Below are positions 13,501 to 26,106 of a stretch of DNA of 64,000 nucleotides, in pieces (the first letter of the stretch is position 1; every line of letters begins with the position of its first letter). The notes beneath the pieces were generated by a model. The model had not been told where the DNA came from. It saw only the letters and a program-made list of their open reading frames with translations, and did not search any database. A program made the translations under genes and the position numbers. Source of the DNA: Echinococcus granulosus (taxonomy: Eukaryota > Platyhelminthes > Cestoda > Cyclophyllidea > Taeniidae); NCBI RefSeq assembly GCF_000524195.1, contig NW_020170401.1:774327-838326 (forward strand). Reading direction: 5' to 3'.

Positions 13501-15306
13501 ATGGCTAGGGCCAGACTGTTTGATTCTAGAGCCAAACTGTGTAAAAGTGGAATAAAACCTAAGATAGACCATAGTGGTAACCCATCTTCCCAAGAAACCC
13601 ACACCTCGAATCAGTCTATTTTAATTTGTGAGTATATGTAGAACTGCTTTTCTGGAGTAAACATAACCAGTCGCTTTTTTCACTTTGCAGTCATTGATCA
13701 AATTGGACTGACCGCACTAGACCCCGACCTAATCGACATCACAAAAAAGTACTATAATATTTTAATGAGTGGAAAGACCTCCGCAACCGACGTGACAACC
13801 TCTAACGCCAAAACTTCAGGCGTTGTCATCGCTGGGAACTCATCTGTTGATCCAGCACCAATGCCAGGAAGTGAACAGCTACGGAGGGCTGGACCTGTGA
13901 CCTCAAAAGAGAATCAAGAGGAGGAGGAGGATGTTATACATCAGATCACATCGAGAGAAATTGAGGGAGGAGTGGAGCAGATGGGAAACCAGACTCCCCC
14001 TCTCGATCAGCATTCAAGCGCCACAAAGGACAAGGAACAGGAGGCACTCCCAAAGACCTTGGTGATTCATAAAATGATAGACAAAAAAAGGATATTAATT
14101 TTATGTCTTTTTCAAAGGTAGTATTGACTCTGATCCCAAATTAATTTGTGAAACGAGTGAATTGAATTATGTTCTGGATACCAAAATCCCTTCTGGCTGG
14201 TATTTTTACAGAATTTGGATGTGGACGAGGGTACTCCCACGCTGCCGACTTCGACACCGTTGGCGCCCACTCAGCCACCTACTAATCAGACGTCCAAGGG
14301 GGCAAGTACTGAGACGCATCCGAATAAGGGAAACGGAGGTGAATGCTCCAGACAGGAAAATGGCAAGAGCTGCTTTTCTGGATTCATGCGACATAGGAGT
14401 ATTCATTTATATATAAACCACATTATTTTGACAATTTTTATTCAGCATTTAAATTCCACCAGCTTTTTATTTTATTTCAGCCAATCTGAACAAGACGCAG
14501 AAAGTCTACTAACATAGTTTTATTCTTTAAAATAATCACTATTGGTTTGTAATCCTTTCTCAAAGAAACACAAGCTTAGCAGTTCCACCTTTATAACACG
14601 CAAATCAGTCAGCCAGCCAGGAAACAATTTCAAGTGTACGGCGATGTGAAGAACAGCCGACGAGTCTTTGAGGCTTCTTATCATCTTTTGCCAGTGGAGG
14701 ACATTAGGCACCCAACTGCTTAGCTTCCATCACGAGTTCCACCCAGGGGTGATGTAGGTGCGGACGCATCATTGCATCATTCGAAGATCTTGGCTCATCA
14801 GTCTCGAATTGTGTAATCGTGTCAGCAGTGGTACATAATTTTCCGTCGTTATTCATCACGGGAATCACTCAGTTAGCTCAGCCCATTTGACACTGAGCGC
14901 TATGTTCTGCCATCTCCAGCGCTATGCAAAAAAAGCTTACGAGAAGCTAGCTTCTGCTGATTTTTCAACTAGATATAGAAAAAAACATATCACCTGTGAT
15001 TACATCTTTGTGTGAATACCAGGAGGTGGTGCTACCGACAGCCCTGACAACAAGGACAGCGAGGAAGGAGGAGGGCTGAGCAGTGTGGACCGAATGGCGC
15101 ACCGATTGATGCAGCAGGTGCAGATGCTGGCGTGTGTGGTGCGCTGTGTGGAGCGCGCCTCGGTGTCAACCACCGGGGAGGCCTCTACTCAGAAGAAGGA
15201 GGAGGAGGAGAGGAGGGTACGCGACGCTAAACAGGATGTCCTCTATCACCTCACCTTCCTACGTGATCGATACGCCGCGGTGTTGAAAGGCCTGGAGGAG
15301 GATTGA
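4538..15306 (+). CDS. MSH4: MutS homologue 4 (meiotic MSH4), first exon not secured
   Basis: MSH4 pairs with MSH5 to form a clamp that stabilises meiotic recombination intermediates. Exons, all phase-consistent: 4538-4686, 4854-4980, 5047-5113, 5299-5420, 5622-5765, 5848-5924, 7903-8397, 8720-8839, 9440-9506, 9582-9853, 10209-10221, 10266-10311, 10358-10494, 10546-10640, 10710-10757, 11128-11295, 11346-11418, 11945-12080, 12796-13046, 13691-14061, 14212-14338, 15023-15306 (stop TGA). They encode about 1,128 residues, against 936 in human. Family landmarks in order are IVEGRGANNGQIGMAAIDL, KYYGLSAAAALINYLE, VYYAPKSLKVDFG, SGARRLRG, ARGFFIQIP, DTLAIQEGRH, and Walker A GTSMSGKTT (split by an intron). 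The ATPase signature is degenerate: DDLGLSTTDEDC stands where DELGRGT..DG is expected, and FTSSD stands for FATHF. A Ser/Thr/Pro-rich insertion of about 90 residues lies in exon 7903-8397, and an acidic low-complexity linker (13760-14338) precedes the C-terminal helices. The start codon lies upstream and was not found. Confidence 0.9.
5925..7902 (+). other. MSH4 intron, about 2 kb
   Basis: The donor GTAGTG follows the codons for LLEIQ, and the acceptor TTTCAAAG precedes NVLAKF. Both flanks are phase 0 and contiguous in MSH4 homologues. No other gene, RNA or clear repeat is seen inside it. Confidence 0.75.
10209..10221 (+). other. MSH4: 13-nt MSH4 microexon
   Basis: This exon encodes V-K-L-N plus one base of the next codon. 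It is preceded by TATTTTAG and followed by a 44-nt intron (10222-10265, GTAGGG...CATCTAG). Splicing it in gives AEL-VKLNER-VKGSLNEVY, which aligns without a gap to ADLIKMNERCQESLREIY of human MSH4. Skipping it breaks the frame, since 13 is not a multiple of three. Confidence 0.75.
12081..12795 (+). other. MSH4 intron with degenerate GATG-type repeat
   Basis: Between about 12131 and 12222 the DNA is rich in GATG/GAATG tetra- and pentamers (tgatggatgg, atggatgaatgg). This is a decayed short tandem repeat. The rest of the intron shows nothing recognisable. Confidence 0.5.
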
Positions 15307-15451
15307 GGTCGGTCCGCTTGCCACCCGTTTCATTCTCCGATTGTTTGTATCATGGATTTTTTACCCTAAAATTTTGTCTTTTTTCCCTATCTTGTATTCT
15401 TTCTTTCGATTCTCAGCGGTGGTGACTGTTGGGGGTCTATTTCAAGTCCTT

Positions 15452-15457
15452 AATAAA
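15452..15457 (+). terminator. Likely MSH4 polyadenylation signal
   Basis: A canonical AATAAA hexamer lies about 145 nt after the MSH4 stop codon. It is followed by T-rich sequence, which fits a cleavage and polyadenylation site. Confidence 0.5.
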
Positions 15458-16974
15458 TCTGATTTATGTACCATCCCAGAGCAGAAGAGAGATGTGACAG
15501 TGAGGTTTTAGTCTCATAAAACGCGGCCGATAAGCTGTGGAACCCTGTAATTTCAAAGAGAGCATCATTTTGACTACCTCTCCGCTCTGCTAAGTGGACA
15601 GTGGAATTCATTACCCTTATTAGATAAAAAGTACCCACGATAGCTAATAATTTGCCTGTAATTTCATGAGTCTTCATGATTTATCGCGCTTCACTCAAAG
15701 TATCTTTATTATTTCCCACTACATGTTGGCTCTTTATATACCAACTGGGAGTCATTTTAACTCATGAGCATGCAATGGAAGAGCGGATATTTTCTCAAAA
15801 CAGTAGTGCTTCGAATCTTCAAATGCAAGATGACATCAAGCATTTGTAGCCCCTCACTTGGTTGTGCTACGTGTTGAAGAAAGAGGATATCGGCGGAAGC
15901 AGGACATCCCCACTTATCCGTCCTTTCACTATCACAAAACTAGTATTTACTAAGAAAGCCGTCTTCTAAAAGGAGAATTCGACTCTCAGTATGTTTGTCG
16001 CTTCTTATCTAAATCGTTGCGTTCGTATTTTGCCATCGGCTCTCAACAATGACAATTTTGAGGTTACAATGGGCATGTGAGGAGAGGGTGTGACGTAGAG
16101 CCTGATTTTTAACATCAACTGAGCCTTGCGATTCACAGCTGAGCTAAGGCATGTGATGGGTAGATTGCACAACATTAGCCGTAATTAGAACTGAGAAGCC
16201 TTCTCCGTCTCTTTTTCCTTTCACCACCATGAAAGCTGGCTCCCGACAAATTGAGAGACCACTACCGCTCTTCATGTACAGGATCAAATCGACGGAGCTT
16301 CTGAATATCTGGGACTAACGGGTGCCGGTTAATCTGAATGAATACTTCATAGTACCTCAACTCATCTATAAAAGACGACGATGGTTAATATACAGCGGAT
16401 TTTTGGCCGTATGCAACCTCTTTCTCACAAAGATCGCGACACCGATCCAGTGATGGGCAGTGTCACCATAAGGGCCCAGAATCACGTAATAGTCCAGTTT
16501 ATGGGATTCACAAATAAAAGCAAGTTTTTGGAAGTCGAGATTCAGTGAAAGGTATAAAATAAGTTTAAAATCATAGTGATGATGTAGCAACGTAAGCATT
16601 CCTTAATAGACAAAAACAGCTAATGCAGTAATAATTAGGAATTGGCGTCAAAGAAAAGGAGGAAAGATGCCGGAATATAGGTGGTGAAGGCGACAATATT
16701 CTAGCTATTCACATCCCAAAAGGTAAGTAATCTGTGAGCTCTGGCTAGGTAAGTAGTTGTATTGTCCACTTTGAGCCGGACTAAAGAAACGATGATGTAG
16801 GCCACGCAATCTAGATGAATAGTAATCCGGGCAAACTTGTAAGAACCATGTTCTTCCGTCGTGATCACAGTGCATATGAAAAAAGGAGGCAAAGCGGCTT
16901 TTTAAAAATACATATTGTGTTTAAAAAATAGCGAAACAAGTAGTACGCGGTCTTAAAAGAATTTACATAGAACT
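15458..16974. other. Convergent intergenic region between MSH4 and BUD31
   Basis: This holds the 3' flanks of two convergent genes. Open frames here are short and lack any family resemblance. No RNA gene or repeat was recognised. Confidence 0.5.
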
Positions 16975-17445
16975 TTAGCCTGAACATCCACGACACCCAC
17001 AATTCTGACATTCAACGACTTTTCCCTCCTCCAGCTTTGATTTGGGAACACGACAAACACAATTGGTGCCAAAATTGGTGTCTCGGGGTTGAATACATCG
17101 CAGGCAACACAAATTCTCATATCCTTGTTTCTTCCACTTTGCTATCAAGTTAGCATCCGCGATTTTCTCTTTAATGCAATAATTATACAGTTCCTAAGGG
17201 CTCAATCAGAAAGGAAAATCATGAAGTACCTTCGATATAACTTTTCGCTTAAAGTATAGGTCATAAATATACCTCGACCGTTTGTGATGGATACGAAATA
17301 TTGGCCACTCTGCTTCAACTTTCCGCTTGCCTTCATGGGGGTCAGTTTCGGCCTCCCGCATTTTCCGATTAAGTTCGTCTATTGTTGGTTCAATCATTTC
17401 CCAGCCATCTGGTGGAGCCTTCTTACTCCTGCGCACAGGTCCCAT
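16975..17445 (-). CDS. BUD31: BUD31 (G10 family) spliceosome-associated protein
   Basis: BUD31/G10 is a small nuclear protein of the activated spliceosome. Two exons, 17445-17230 and 17193-16975, give 144 residues, the same length as human BUD31. A 36-nt intron (17194-17229) lies between them, starting GTACTT and ending CCTTAG on the minus strand. The N-terminus reads [20 protein letters not shown], matching the family's PPDGWELIEPTLDEL signature. Exon 1 also carries [18 protein letters not shown]. Exon 2 carries the Cys-rich metal-binding half: [20 protein letters not shown], a CVCRVPKSK stretch and the terminal CGCRGCSG. All family cysteines appear present. The ATG at 17445 lies exactly where the homologue starts. 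Confidence 0.97.
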
Positions 17446-20400
17446 TCCTCACTTGCTCGGTCAGGCGTTTGTGCCGCCGCCGTAAGCAGCACAGGCAAAC
17501 CAGTGGCGAAATAACATAAACTGGGGAAGTAAGACTTAAAAAACAATTAAGTAAAATTTACATTTAGGACCAGAAAGTCAAAATGTATTTAGTTTTATTA
17601 TGCTCTTTGTGAGGGCACTAGGTGCACCAATTTGTTTACTTTAATGTGTTATGCATTTTATCTAATTTATTTAGGTTACATATATTGTTCCGCAGTGAAC
17701 TTTGACATCCTGACGTCGAAACTAGAGTTATATAAGAACGATTTCAAGTTATCCTAAAATACCTAAATGGTGCTGGTTATACTACTGAAAATAAATGCCA
17801 CAACGCTGACTTTATTTCTAGTATATTTTTAACAGTCAGAGTCATCAATAAAATTTTTTCGCACAATATTTTGCTTTAACCTTCAAAAATCTTGCTAACT
17901 AGCCTTATTTACTTTTTTAGTTTAGGGACGTCTTTTAATAAATTATAGGGACTTGCGCTTTAGCGACTTGGCTTTACCCTAGTAACGCCGCCGCAGCCTT
18001 GCGAACGAGGCCAGTGCGAGATATCAAAGGCTGATGTAGCTCTCCTTCTCGCGGGAAGGTCTGAGGCGTCGCGCCGTCTTCCGTAAGGGAGGTGCCTTGA
18101 GAGAAGGCAGAGGGTAACAGAGAGAACTTCGTCGTGGCCGCTTGCCTGTGGAGGTCCCCCGGGGCCGAGGGTGAGCTGCGGCGAAATGAGACTGAACCCT
18201 CAGCGAGCGCGTGTAGCGAGATTGGCATCGATACCCAATTCAGACTACGCTCGCAGGACTTTTTGCTGTGTCGGTGGTAAGCAGCGGACTTCTCTGTGTG
18301 CAGTGCGTCTACCGCAGAGCTTACCAAGCTGGTGTCCCTTTAGTTGTTAACGCCATTTCTGGCGAACTGGGACTTTTGTCGAAGGTGGACGTCATTTCCC
18401 CCCCTCTTTTGGGGGCTGCCACAGATTCCCCCATCTCCAGCATATACCATTTCTCCTTCACGCCAAGTTTTTTCGCTCCATTAGAAAAAAAATAACTTGA
18501 TTCGCTTTTCACTCCCACTAATGTCGCGCCATGACACTTCCTTAAAAGGAAAGAGTGTACAATACTAGGGCAAAATGTTTATCACCGACGTTGAAAAGGG
18601 CCCGGGGGCGATTGGCATGGTCTGGGCTACCCTGTCAACTGGGTGCCAGCATAACCCAAACGCAGGGTCAAGCGAACTATCCAAGTATTGAAACTTAACT
18701 AGTAATCCTTAAAACCGCTTTCCAAATCTGCCTTTTGTTGCAGCCGCATAGAGGCACTTAATAGCAAGATTTTCTTAAGGATCGGTTTCTAGGACTGCCC
18801 ACAACTTTAAGTAATTGCTAGGTTTTTGCAATTTGAGCGTGTTTTGGACGGTGAATTCTTTTGTTAAATAATCATGTGTACTTAAGTCGTGTCAATGGCT
18901 CATTAGACTGATTTTCATCCAAAACCCTCACTCCATTGTTTGCAGGAGGCCCTTTCAACTTATGTTAGCATGGGGAGCTAATGTTGCGATAAAAACGCCT
19001 CTATACTGCCTGTTTTGGTGCAGCAAGATAGCTGAAAACAACCTCAGGATTCCGTGGCTGTCAGTCCTTCCTCAGAAATAAAAAACTCCTAACTCCTCAT
19101 TTCTTTCCCATACACCATTAACTGCTTGCAAAACCTTTAATAGTCTCCACCGATCTGAATTCAGAGGTCAACAAGAGAAACGGCGAAGCGTCTAAATCAT
19201 CGCCTGGGGCCCGAAATTGACACTGCAAAAGCCATGTTGAAGTGTCCGTCTTAAAAGTCCTGCATTCTCCATTCACATGCATTCATCGGTTCAGTTACCC
19301 ACTTTTTTTTGAGGAATGGAGGATTCCTGCTGTCAGTGAAATCGTCGTTGAACAAATGCAAGCCATAGTTTTTTACCAAACTGATTAAAACCCATCCGAT
19401 GCGGTTCACCCTACAAAGAGTTCGTAGGTAATCTGGGACTCAAATTCAATCCTTTTACCACCACGCAGGTTAAATTAGGATTGTTATAACTTCGAATACC
19501 GAAGAAAACCTCAAGACTGATCAGAGGCTGTCTACCATGCTGGAACTTGTCAGAACCCCCTTGGAATAACATGCAGACATAACTGTCCCTATTTATCTCA
19601 AGCTCTCTCCTAATCAAGCAATTTCATGGCCTGTAACATCAGCAGAATTCTACCGCAGATTACAGAAGCATCTAACCTGAAGCTTTGCTTAGCAACTCGT
19701 CTTAATTTGCCTGTGAGTCTCCAAAGCGGATTACTTGGCATTCCGCTTGGCTTTACTTGGCCTCTCCTGAAATGAAACTATCTTGAATAATGTTTTGCTT
19801 TAGTTTTTGCAAAAGTGGTAAGCTTCTATGCTATCCAAGCAGAAGTTAGGTTCAGCAGGTTGTTTCTCTATAACCGAGTAGCTTATGCCATCGTTTTAAA
19901 TGACTCAAGGGCGTTCCAAAGATACCCCCCACCTATCCTCGATTAGAAGCCTTCCAAAGACTTGAATTATCAAACATCCATTTGCAGCGCTTTCATAAAT
20001 GCATAATTCACTTAATTATAAACAATTCTTTTGATAAAAGTTCGATTTTAAAGCCATTGAACTTATGCTTAAAGAAACCTCAAATGGACATACTACTTAT
20101 TATCAATGAGTAGGAAGATTTGGTACCGCTCAGTTAAGTAAACGCTAAAAATTCGCCCATCTTGTATGCCACCTTCTGAATAACTTCCCTCAGCAATCAA
20201 TGTTTCGGTTGCTTAGTCTCATCAATCACTATTTGTGAAGTCGAGATGCGACAAAGTATTTCGAATGTGGGAATACTCGAGGCGCCAGAACTCCCTCGCA
20301 AAAAATCGGGAACATGTGAAATGCTGAAGCCCGTTGAAATAACTTTTAATGCTATGCAGGTATTCCAAAACCACCCACTGTTACCCACGCTTTTATATTT

Positions 20401-21100
20401 CTGGCCCTTCTCTCAGGTGATGAAATCATTCGGGGCGTTTTTGCCGCAGCGCATTACGATATCTTGCCGCCGATTGTGGGGCCTTACACTATGCATGGCA
20501 TTGTTTATATTCACGGAATGTAAAGCAGGTAGGTAAGCGTCAGGCAGTTTTCACTGCGGTAGTCCGCATTTTACCCTAATGGTCATCCGTAGACTTAAGC
20601 TCAATTAAAGGGTCGGTTTAACCTGAGGGAGGTGATTCAAGCTCGCTCCCTTCACAGGCAAGGATTATTTAGGTGCCAAAGCTGCAGAGCCTTCTCATAT
20701 AGTCCGGCATCCGTAGACTTTTAATCGCTAATAGCTTCAGTGGCTATACAGTCACCACACTACGCCACTCAACGACACACAGGCTTCAAGTTCCCTGATC
20801 TAGTCCAGCAAGCTTTTCTGCATTCAGATTCCCTTAGTCCTAAACTGCCAACGGATCCTCCCACTATAGATTTGATTGTAATTGGAGTGAAACCCAAACA
20901 TCTCATCGCATAGGCAGAAACGCTACTTTCATAAACAGGTTCTGTCACGAGTCTGTTTACTCTTACTATCGGCACATTCAGAGAGGCTGATTTATGTACA
21001 TCATGCCAGACCAAGAGGGTTTACTACAACAAGGCAGCGGCATCGGAAACTGGCAAAGGCAGCGGCATTGAAAACTAGCAAAGCCGCTTTAATACACTGC
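17446..21100. other. Intergenic region upstream of BUD31, no gene recognised
   Basis: This probably contains the BUD31 promoter at its left end and the 3' flank of the alkaline phosphatase gene at its right end. A GC-rich patch with open frames on both strands lies at about 17974-18330, but none resembles a protein family. The remainder is AT-rich and unremarkable. Confidence 0.5.
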
Positions 21101-24100
21101 TCAGCACCACTGAAAAAGCATGAATCGGGAGAACATGAATGAGACAACTAGTATTAAGAGGCTGGGTGTAAACCCGCAGGCTGGGCAGTGAGGCTCCATT
21201 TCGAAGGGCCGCAGACACAAGGCGTACTTCATAGACTGTCCAATAAAGGTGTTGTCCACAGTGGAGTGGAAGAGGTAGCTAAAAACACCTGTGGCGTAGA
21301 CGCCCACATCCTCGCCACCGTGAGTTGCCCAGGGCAATGGAATGAAAGTGGGCTGCTGGAAATTGGTGCCATGCAAGGTGGGGTTGGAGAGAGCGCTGAG
21401 GTTCAGACGCGTAGTGTTCACCGCGCCGGCAGGTCCACTGGTGTACATCAGAGGAAGCATGCCCTTTCCATCTAGGATCTGTTTAAACAGAATAATAACC
21501 TTTGTAATGCTGCTAAGTGGCTAGTCTATTACAAAATTTTGTTGCCTTTTGGTATAGAGTTAGCTGGTGATGGTCTGTCGCAGCATATAGAACTGCCTGG
21601 GGATGGTATTGTCGATGGAAGAGTCGCCTTCTTTGATGAAGAGGCCATGTTAATGACAAGCTAAAGCAATCCGAGGTCAAGATGTCACGAGCAACCTTCA
21701 ATGGCTGCTCGTCTACGTCTACATAAACTGGGACGACCATGATGAAGACTTCCGAGTAAATGGTTGCCGTCCGCCTGCTGCAAACCAACAATGTCCGTGG
21801 ACTACAAAATATCACCGACTGGCTTTTCTTCACTTCTCTTGCGCAGTCCACCGACATGAGCTGCGCACTTCCAACCGTTTGTTGACTGACTGACCAACTG
21901 ACTTATTTTGGCACATAGTTTGTTTTTCGAGTGAGCCGCAAACGGAGTTGTTCACCAGAATTTGTTACATATCTAAGATTAAACCAAAATTACAGCAGCG
22001 ACCTACATACTTGACAGCACTAGGAGTCCTGCGGGAACAGTTTCGACTAGCAAAATCAGTTAATGAGATAACGGCACTATACTTTCTCCATTAGCAAGTC
22101 CACACGGTTGATGCCGTTTATCTGACCCATGAATACCCGTGGGAAGAAGACAATACTCACTGCTCATTCTTCCCCTACATTTCTTAAAATGGTTATTGCT
22201 GAGATCATCTGTCCTCAGTTTTTGTTTCGGCTACCATGCAACTTAAGAAGGCTGGGCAGAGAACTTGGCGGAACATCTCTATCCATCGATGGATGAGTTT
22301 CATGACCACTACGGAGTGTACTCAATTCTCTTTGCAGTCAACATTTCAACTAGAGGTGCCTGCCAAATGTTACTTTTACAGTCCAAGCGATGATGGCTTG
22401 ATGCAGCATAACGTCTTCAAAAATGGAAAGTCTCGTAAATCCTCCTTCCCCTAGTCTCATTTCCAGGGAATTTCGTCCATCACGGCTAAACCATCAATAA
22501 CAGGTGGAAGAACTGTGCTCGGATCGGATGGAAGTTAGGTGGAAAGTCTAGATCGAGAAAGGGGTTAAAACCTTCAAGCATGAACCAAACTGGTATAGCC
22601 AATCCTCCAAAATACAATTGTTTCTTGCAACGGTTGCAGGTGTCAGAATTGGCATGTTGCCTTTTGTGGCTCTGTTCTTCTGTTGTATTTAAAAAACCAA
22701 AAAACTCACTTGGCAGGAAAAGATTTTAACGTCATTGTATTTTGGTAATTCAAATCTGCCATCAAAACTTAATCCCATTCCCTTTGAACCTGATCCCAGT
22801 AGCCGTCCAATCAAAAACTAGTTAGCTTCAGCAACCAATCAATTTTGAAAGCATTTGATTGGGTATCATCAAATAATAAAAATTAAAGTTTAATTTTAAT
22901 TAAAAATGCTATTGTTGCTTACAATTTTCCTTCAAAATTTACCTTTGAATTCTGGCGCATACTAAACATCCGCATTTAATTTTCCGGTAAAAGTAGCTAC
23001 TGTAAATAGCTATTGCTGAGTGGGATTCCTTTCCTAAACCAAATTTCTGTATGCATTTTAAATGCCCTGTTATAACCTTGAAAATCTGGACAGAAGCTAA
23101 AGAAGACCGTCGTCTTTAGGCGGGTTGAAAAACTCACATGCCGATCAAGTTCAGTGTTCAACTCGAGGAGGCTTCTTTTGCGATCGGGTTGTCCACCAAA
23201 CAGCATCGAGTGCGAATGATCCGCAGTGACTATCACCAAGGTCTCCTTTAGATTGACCATTTTCGTGCCTACGCGAATTGCCTCCTCAAATGCCAGTAGA
23301 TCCAAAAGGGCCTTCCTGTGTCAAACAAGTCACTTGAGAGTGTACAGTGCGTACAGTGATTCGTGGCTTGACTATAGTCCTCTCTCTTCTATCTCGAGAC
23401 TGGCTAAATACCTTATAGTTTCCCTCTTGATTACTTACTTGCCGAGGTTGGCATGATGTGCGTGGTCGATGCGTGCACCCTCGACGAAGAGGAAAAACCC
23501 CTTTGGCTGACGAGAGAGGATCTTTATTGCAGTGGTAGTTAGGTTAGCCAGTGACGGCTCAGCCTTCCCTCTATCAGCGTCAAAGGACAAGTGGGAGGGG
23601 TTCAGGAGCCCTACAAACAGCGGACCTTTTAGCACTGGGCCAGCGGGTTCTGTGACCTCAAACTTTGAGGTATTAGCTAATCTAAACCTCTGAGTAGATG
23701 TTTACAAGCCTCAACTCTCTTCTGAGCTGATGAACTGCCTTACAAGTTTTCTTCAGCTTTTCACGACTCTTGAGATGGTATATGAAAGACCCGAACGTTC
23801 AGCATTTGACAGCAGGTTCCGGGACTCCTCGACTCACCGAGAAGGTAATCCACCTCAGAGAAGTCGGTTAGCAGGAATCGGGTCGCGTCAGTGATGAGCT
23901 TGGCACGGCGTCCTCGATTCATCTGATTGGCCAGCCACTCCTCTGCCAGATTTCGACCATCGATACGTTCGCCCTTACCTTCTCGAGGAAGGAAAGTGCG
24001 GTAACCGCCCCCCAAAACTACATTGATGTTTAGATTCTCCTCCACCAACTGTCGGGAAATATCCATTGGGGGCTCGGAGACGCCGAAACAATCTTTCGCT

Positions 24101-26042
24101 ATCTGCCTATGGTAAAATAAGTTTAAGGAATGATACACTTTCTGGATTACATAGCACCGCATGTACATGACACCTCGGTTATCCGACCTGAACTTTGAGG
24201 TACAGACACGTGATGTGCCCTTTATGAAGTCATATTAAAACCAACTATTCCAAACCCTGTTGCAAACAGGCAGATTGAGGTCTAAGCAGATTGTCAGGCT
24301 ACTGTGAAGAGAGACGTCTTCTGCAGATGGCAAAAACTGCGAGGATTCACACCACGGGAGTTGTTAAAATCGCGTTAACTCTTACAAACCCCTCTGCTCT
24401 CAAACGGCAGGGTGGTACATTCCTCTGCTGCAAAAAGTTGAGAGTGCCCTATTTATACAGTGGGATTAGAGTTAGATGGGAACGAAGTGGAAAGAAGTGA
24501 AAGTAGGCTGCACTTAGATAACTCGACATTGCCAAACCACTAAATTAATGCCACTGGACTGTCATACATTATACCACCTTCAGAGATAGCCACAACGCTA
24601 CCGGATGGTCTGTCAACACTTTGGTGAGAGATTGGGTTAAAATGGATCGGTAAGCCATCGCAGAAGGCGTGGAATGTGTCCAGCAGAGTCCGCGAAGACT
24701 CATAAGGGTGAGGCTACTCAGCTCACATTGAGCTAAAGTTTTAAACTCTGCCTCGGGACCATCGGCGTATACGGACTCGAGAGAATGGCTAATTCGCAAA
24801 TTATGATGTTCCCTCTCGGGAACGTCCCTGGTGGCCTTCAATGACGTAGCCCCTCATCAACATTTAAAGTGAGAGGACAAATGGATAGGCCACAAGCTCT
24901 ACCTGTCGGACTCCCAATTGCGCGAGGCGGTGTGAGCGAATGCTCCGGCGGGGGAGGCATGAGTGACACGTGACGTGGTGACAATCCCAGTTGCCATACC
25001 AGCCTCCATTGCTGCCTCTAAAACGGACTCTACTCTCTCCTCAGGTGCATACCTGCGACAGGATTTAGGACGCACTGCGCCTGTCAGACCGATGATTCCG
25101 GTTCCAGTTTTGGTACCTAAAAGTGAGTTAGTGGCCAAAAAATTTCACTGTCAGTCAAAGGACTCTTTAAGTAGGAAATTAGGACATTAAAACGCCTCCT
25201 TATATATTATCCGACTCTTGCGCACAACTACCTCAAGATGAGGAGAAACCTTGAAGCGCTATTTTTTGGCACTTTGTTAAGTAACTAGTGCTTACTATTT
25301 GTGGAGAAAAAAAAGGGGTTTAAACACAAACACCAACGTAAATTATGCCAGCACGTCCAAACGTAACTGAGTAATGACAGGCGATTGAACATTCTCAACT
25401 ATACTGAAGGTGTCATAGAATGGGAAGGGAACAATTGAAGCCATTCCCCCAACCATTGACAAAGCAGCACAACCTCTATTTTTGGGATAAAGGAGAATTG
25501 AACTGCCAGGAGTCACTACCCTTTTTTCGTATGCCCTTCGAGGAAAAAAAACCATTGTTTTTGAAGACCGCATGATTATATCACCACCTTAAAAGTTCTA
25601 AGCTAGCAATGTCATAAATAAACTCACCACCGAGGTAGGCAGTAGCAGAGCCACCCGAGTCCGTTACGGTCGTCTGCAAATCGTACGTCCTGCACATCGT
25701 ATGAAAGGGCCAATCTTCAAAGTCTAGAATTGGATTTGCCTCGCTGAGACGACCTTCCATCTCGGCCTTGAAGAATCGACCTGCAGAAATCGTCGGTATG
25801 CCCATTCCATCGCCCAGAAAGAGAATGACATTCTTTGCACGCGCCCGGGGTGCAGGGAAGAATTGACTACTCCGTTTGAGTTTTTCTCTGGCTAGACGCT
25901 CCCAAAAAGCTGGAAAGGTGTCTTCACTGCTCGTGGGCTGCTTCTGCCTCGGTGTCAGCGCTGCCACAGAGCACAGACAATCCAGGAAAAAGAAGAGGAG
26001 AAGGCAGAATGTAAAACTCCTCAAACACTGTCCTAGCACCAT
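21101..26042 (-). CDS. Alkaline phosphatase, catalytically complete, GPI-anchor type
   Basis: This encodes a secreted or membrane-tethered alkaline phosphatase that hydrolyses phosphomonoesters with two Zn and one Mg. Six phase-consistent exons, 26042-25628, 25116-24903, 24106-23838, 23610-23439, 23315-23138 and 21478-21101, encode 541 residues, typical for animal enzymes. Residues 1-29 form a hydrophobic signal peptide. Expected active-site residues are all visible: Asp78 (FLGDGMG), nucleophile Ser129 (VTDSGGSAT), His191 and Ser193 (VTHASPAG), Arg204 (SRNWESD), Glu343, Asp348 and His352 (VEGARIDHAHH), Asp389, His390 and His392 (TADHSHS), and His469 (THGGEDV). The C-terminus (about 519-541) is a hydrophobic tail consistent with a GPI-attachment signal. 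The ATG at 26042 starts the signal peptide directly. The last intron is 1.7 kb. The gene is head-to-head with the paralogue at 31083. Confidence 0.96.
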
Positions 26043-26106
26043 TTTTGTCAGTTATCCCGTCGCCTTGTACAATGCTTCACGAGTGTTCATATCTTGCATT
26101 TATAGT

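Noticed and set aside
24569..24841. 90-codon minus-strand frame between phosphatase exons 2 and 3
   Set aside because: Exons 2 and 3 join in phase without it, and homologues have no residues at this point. It is intronic.
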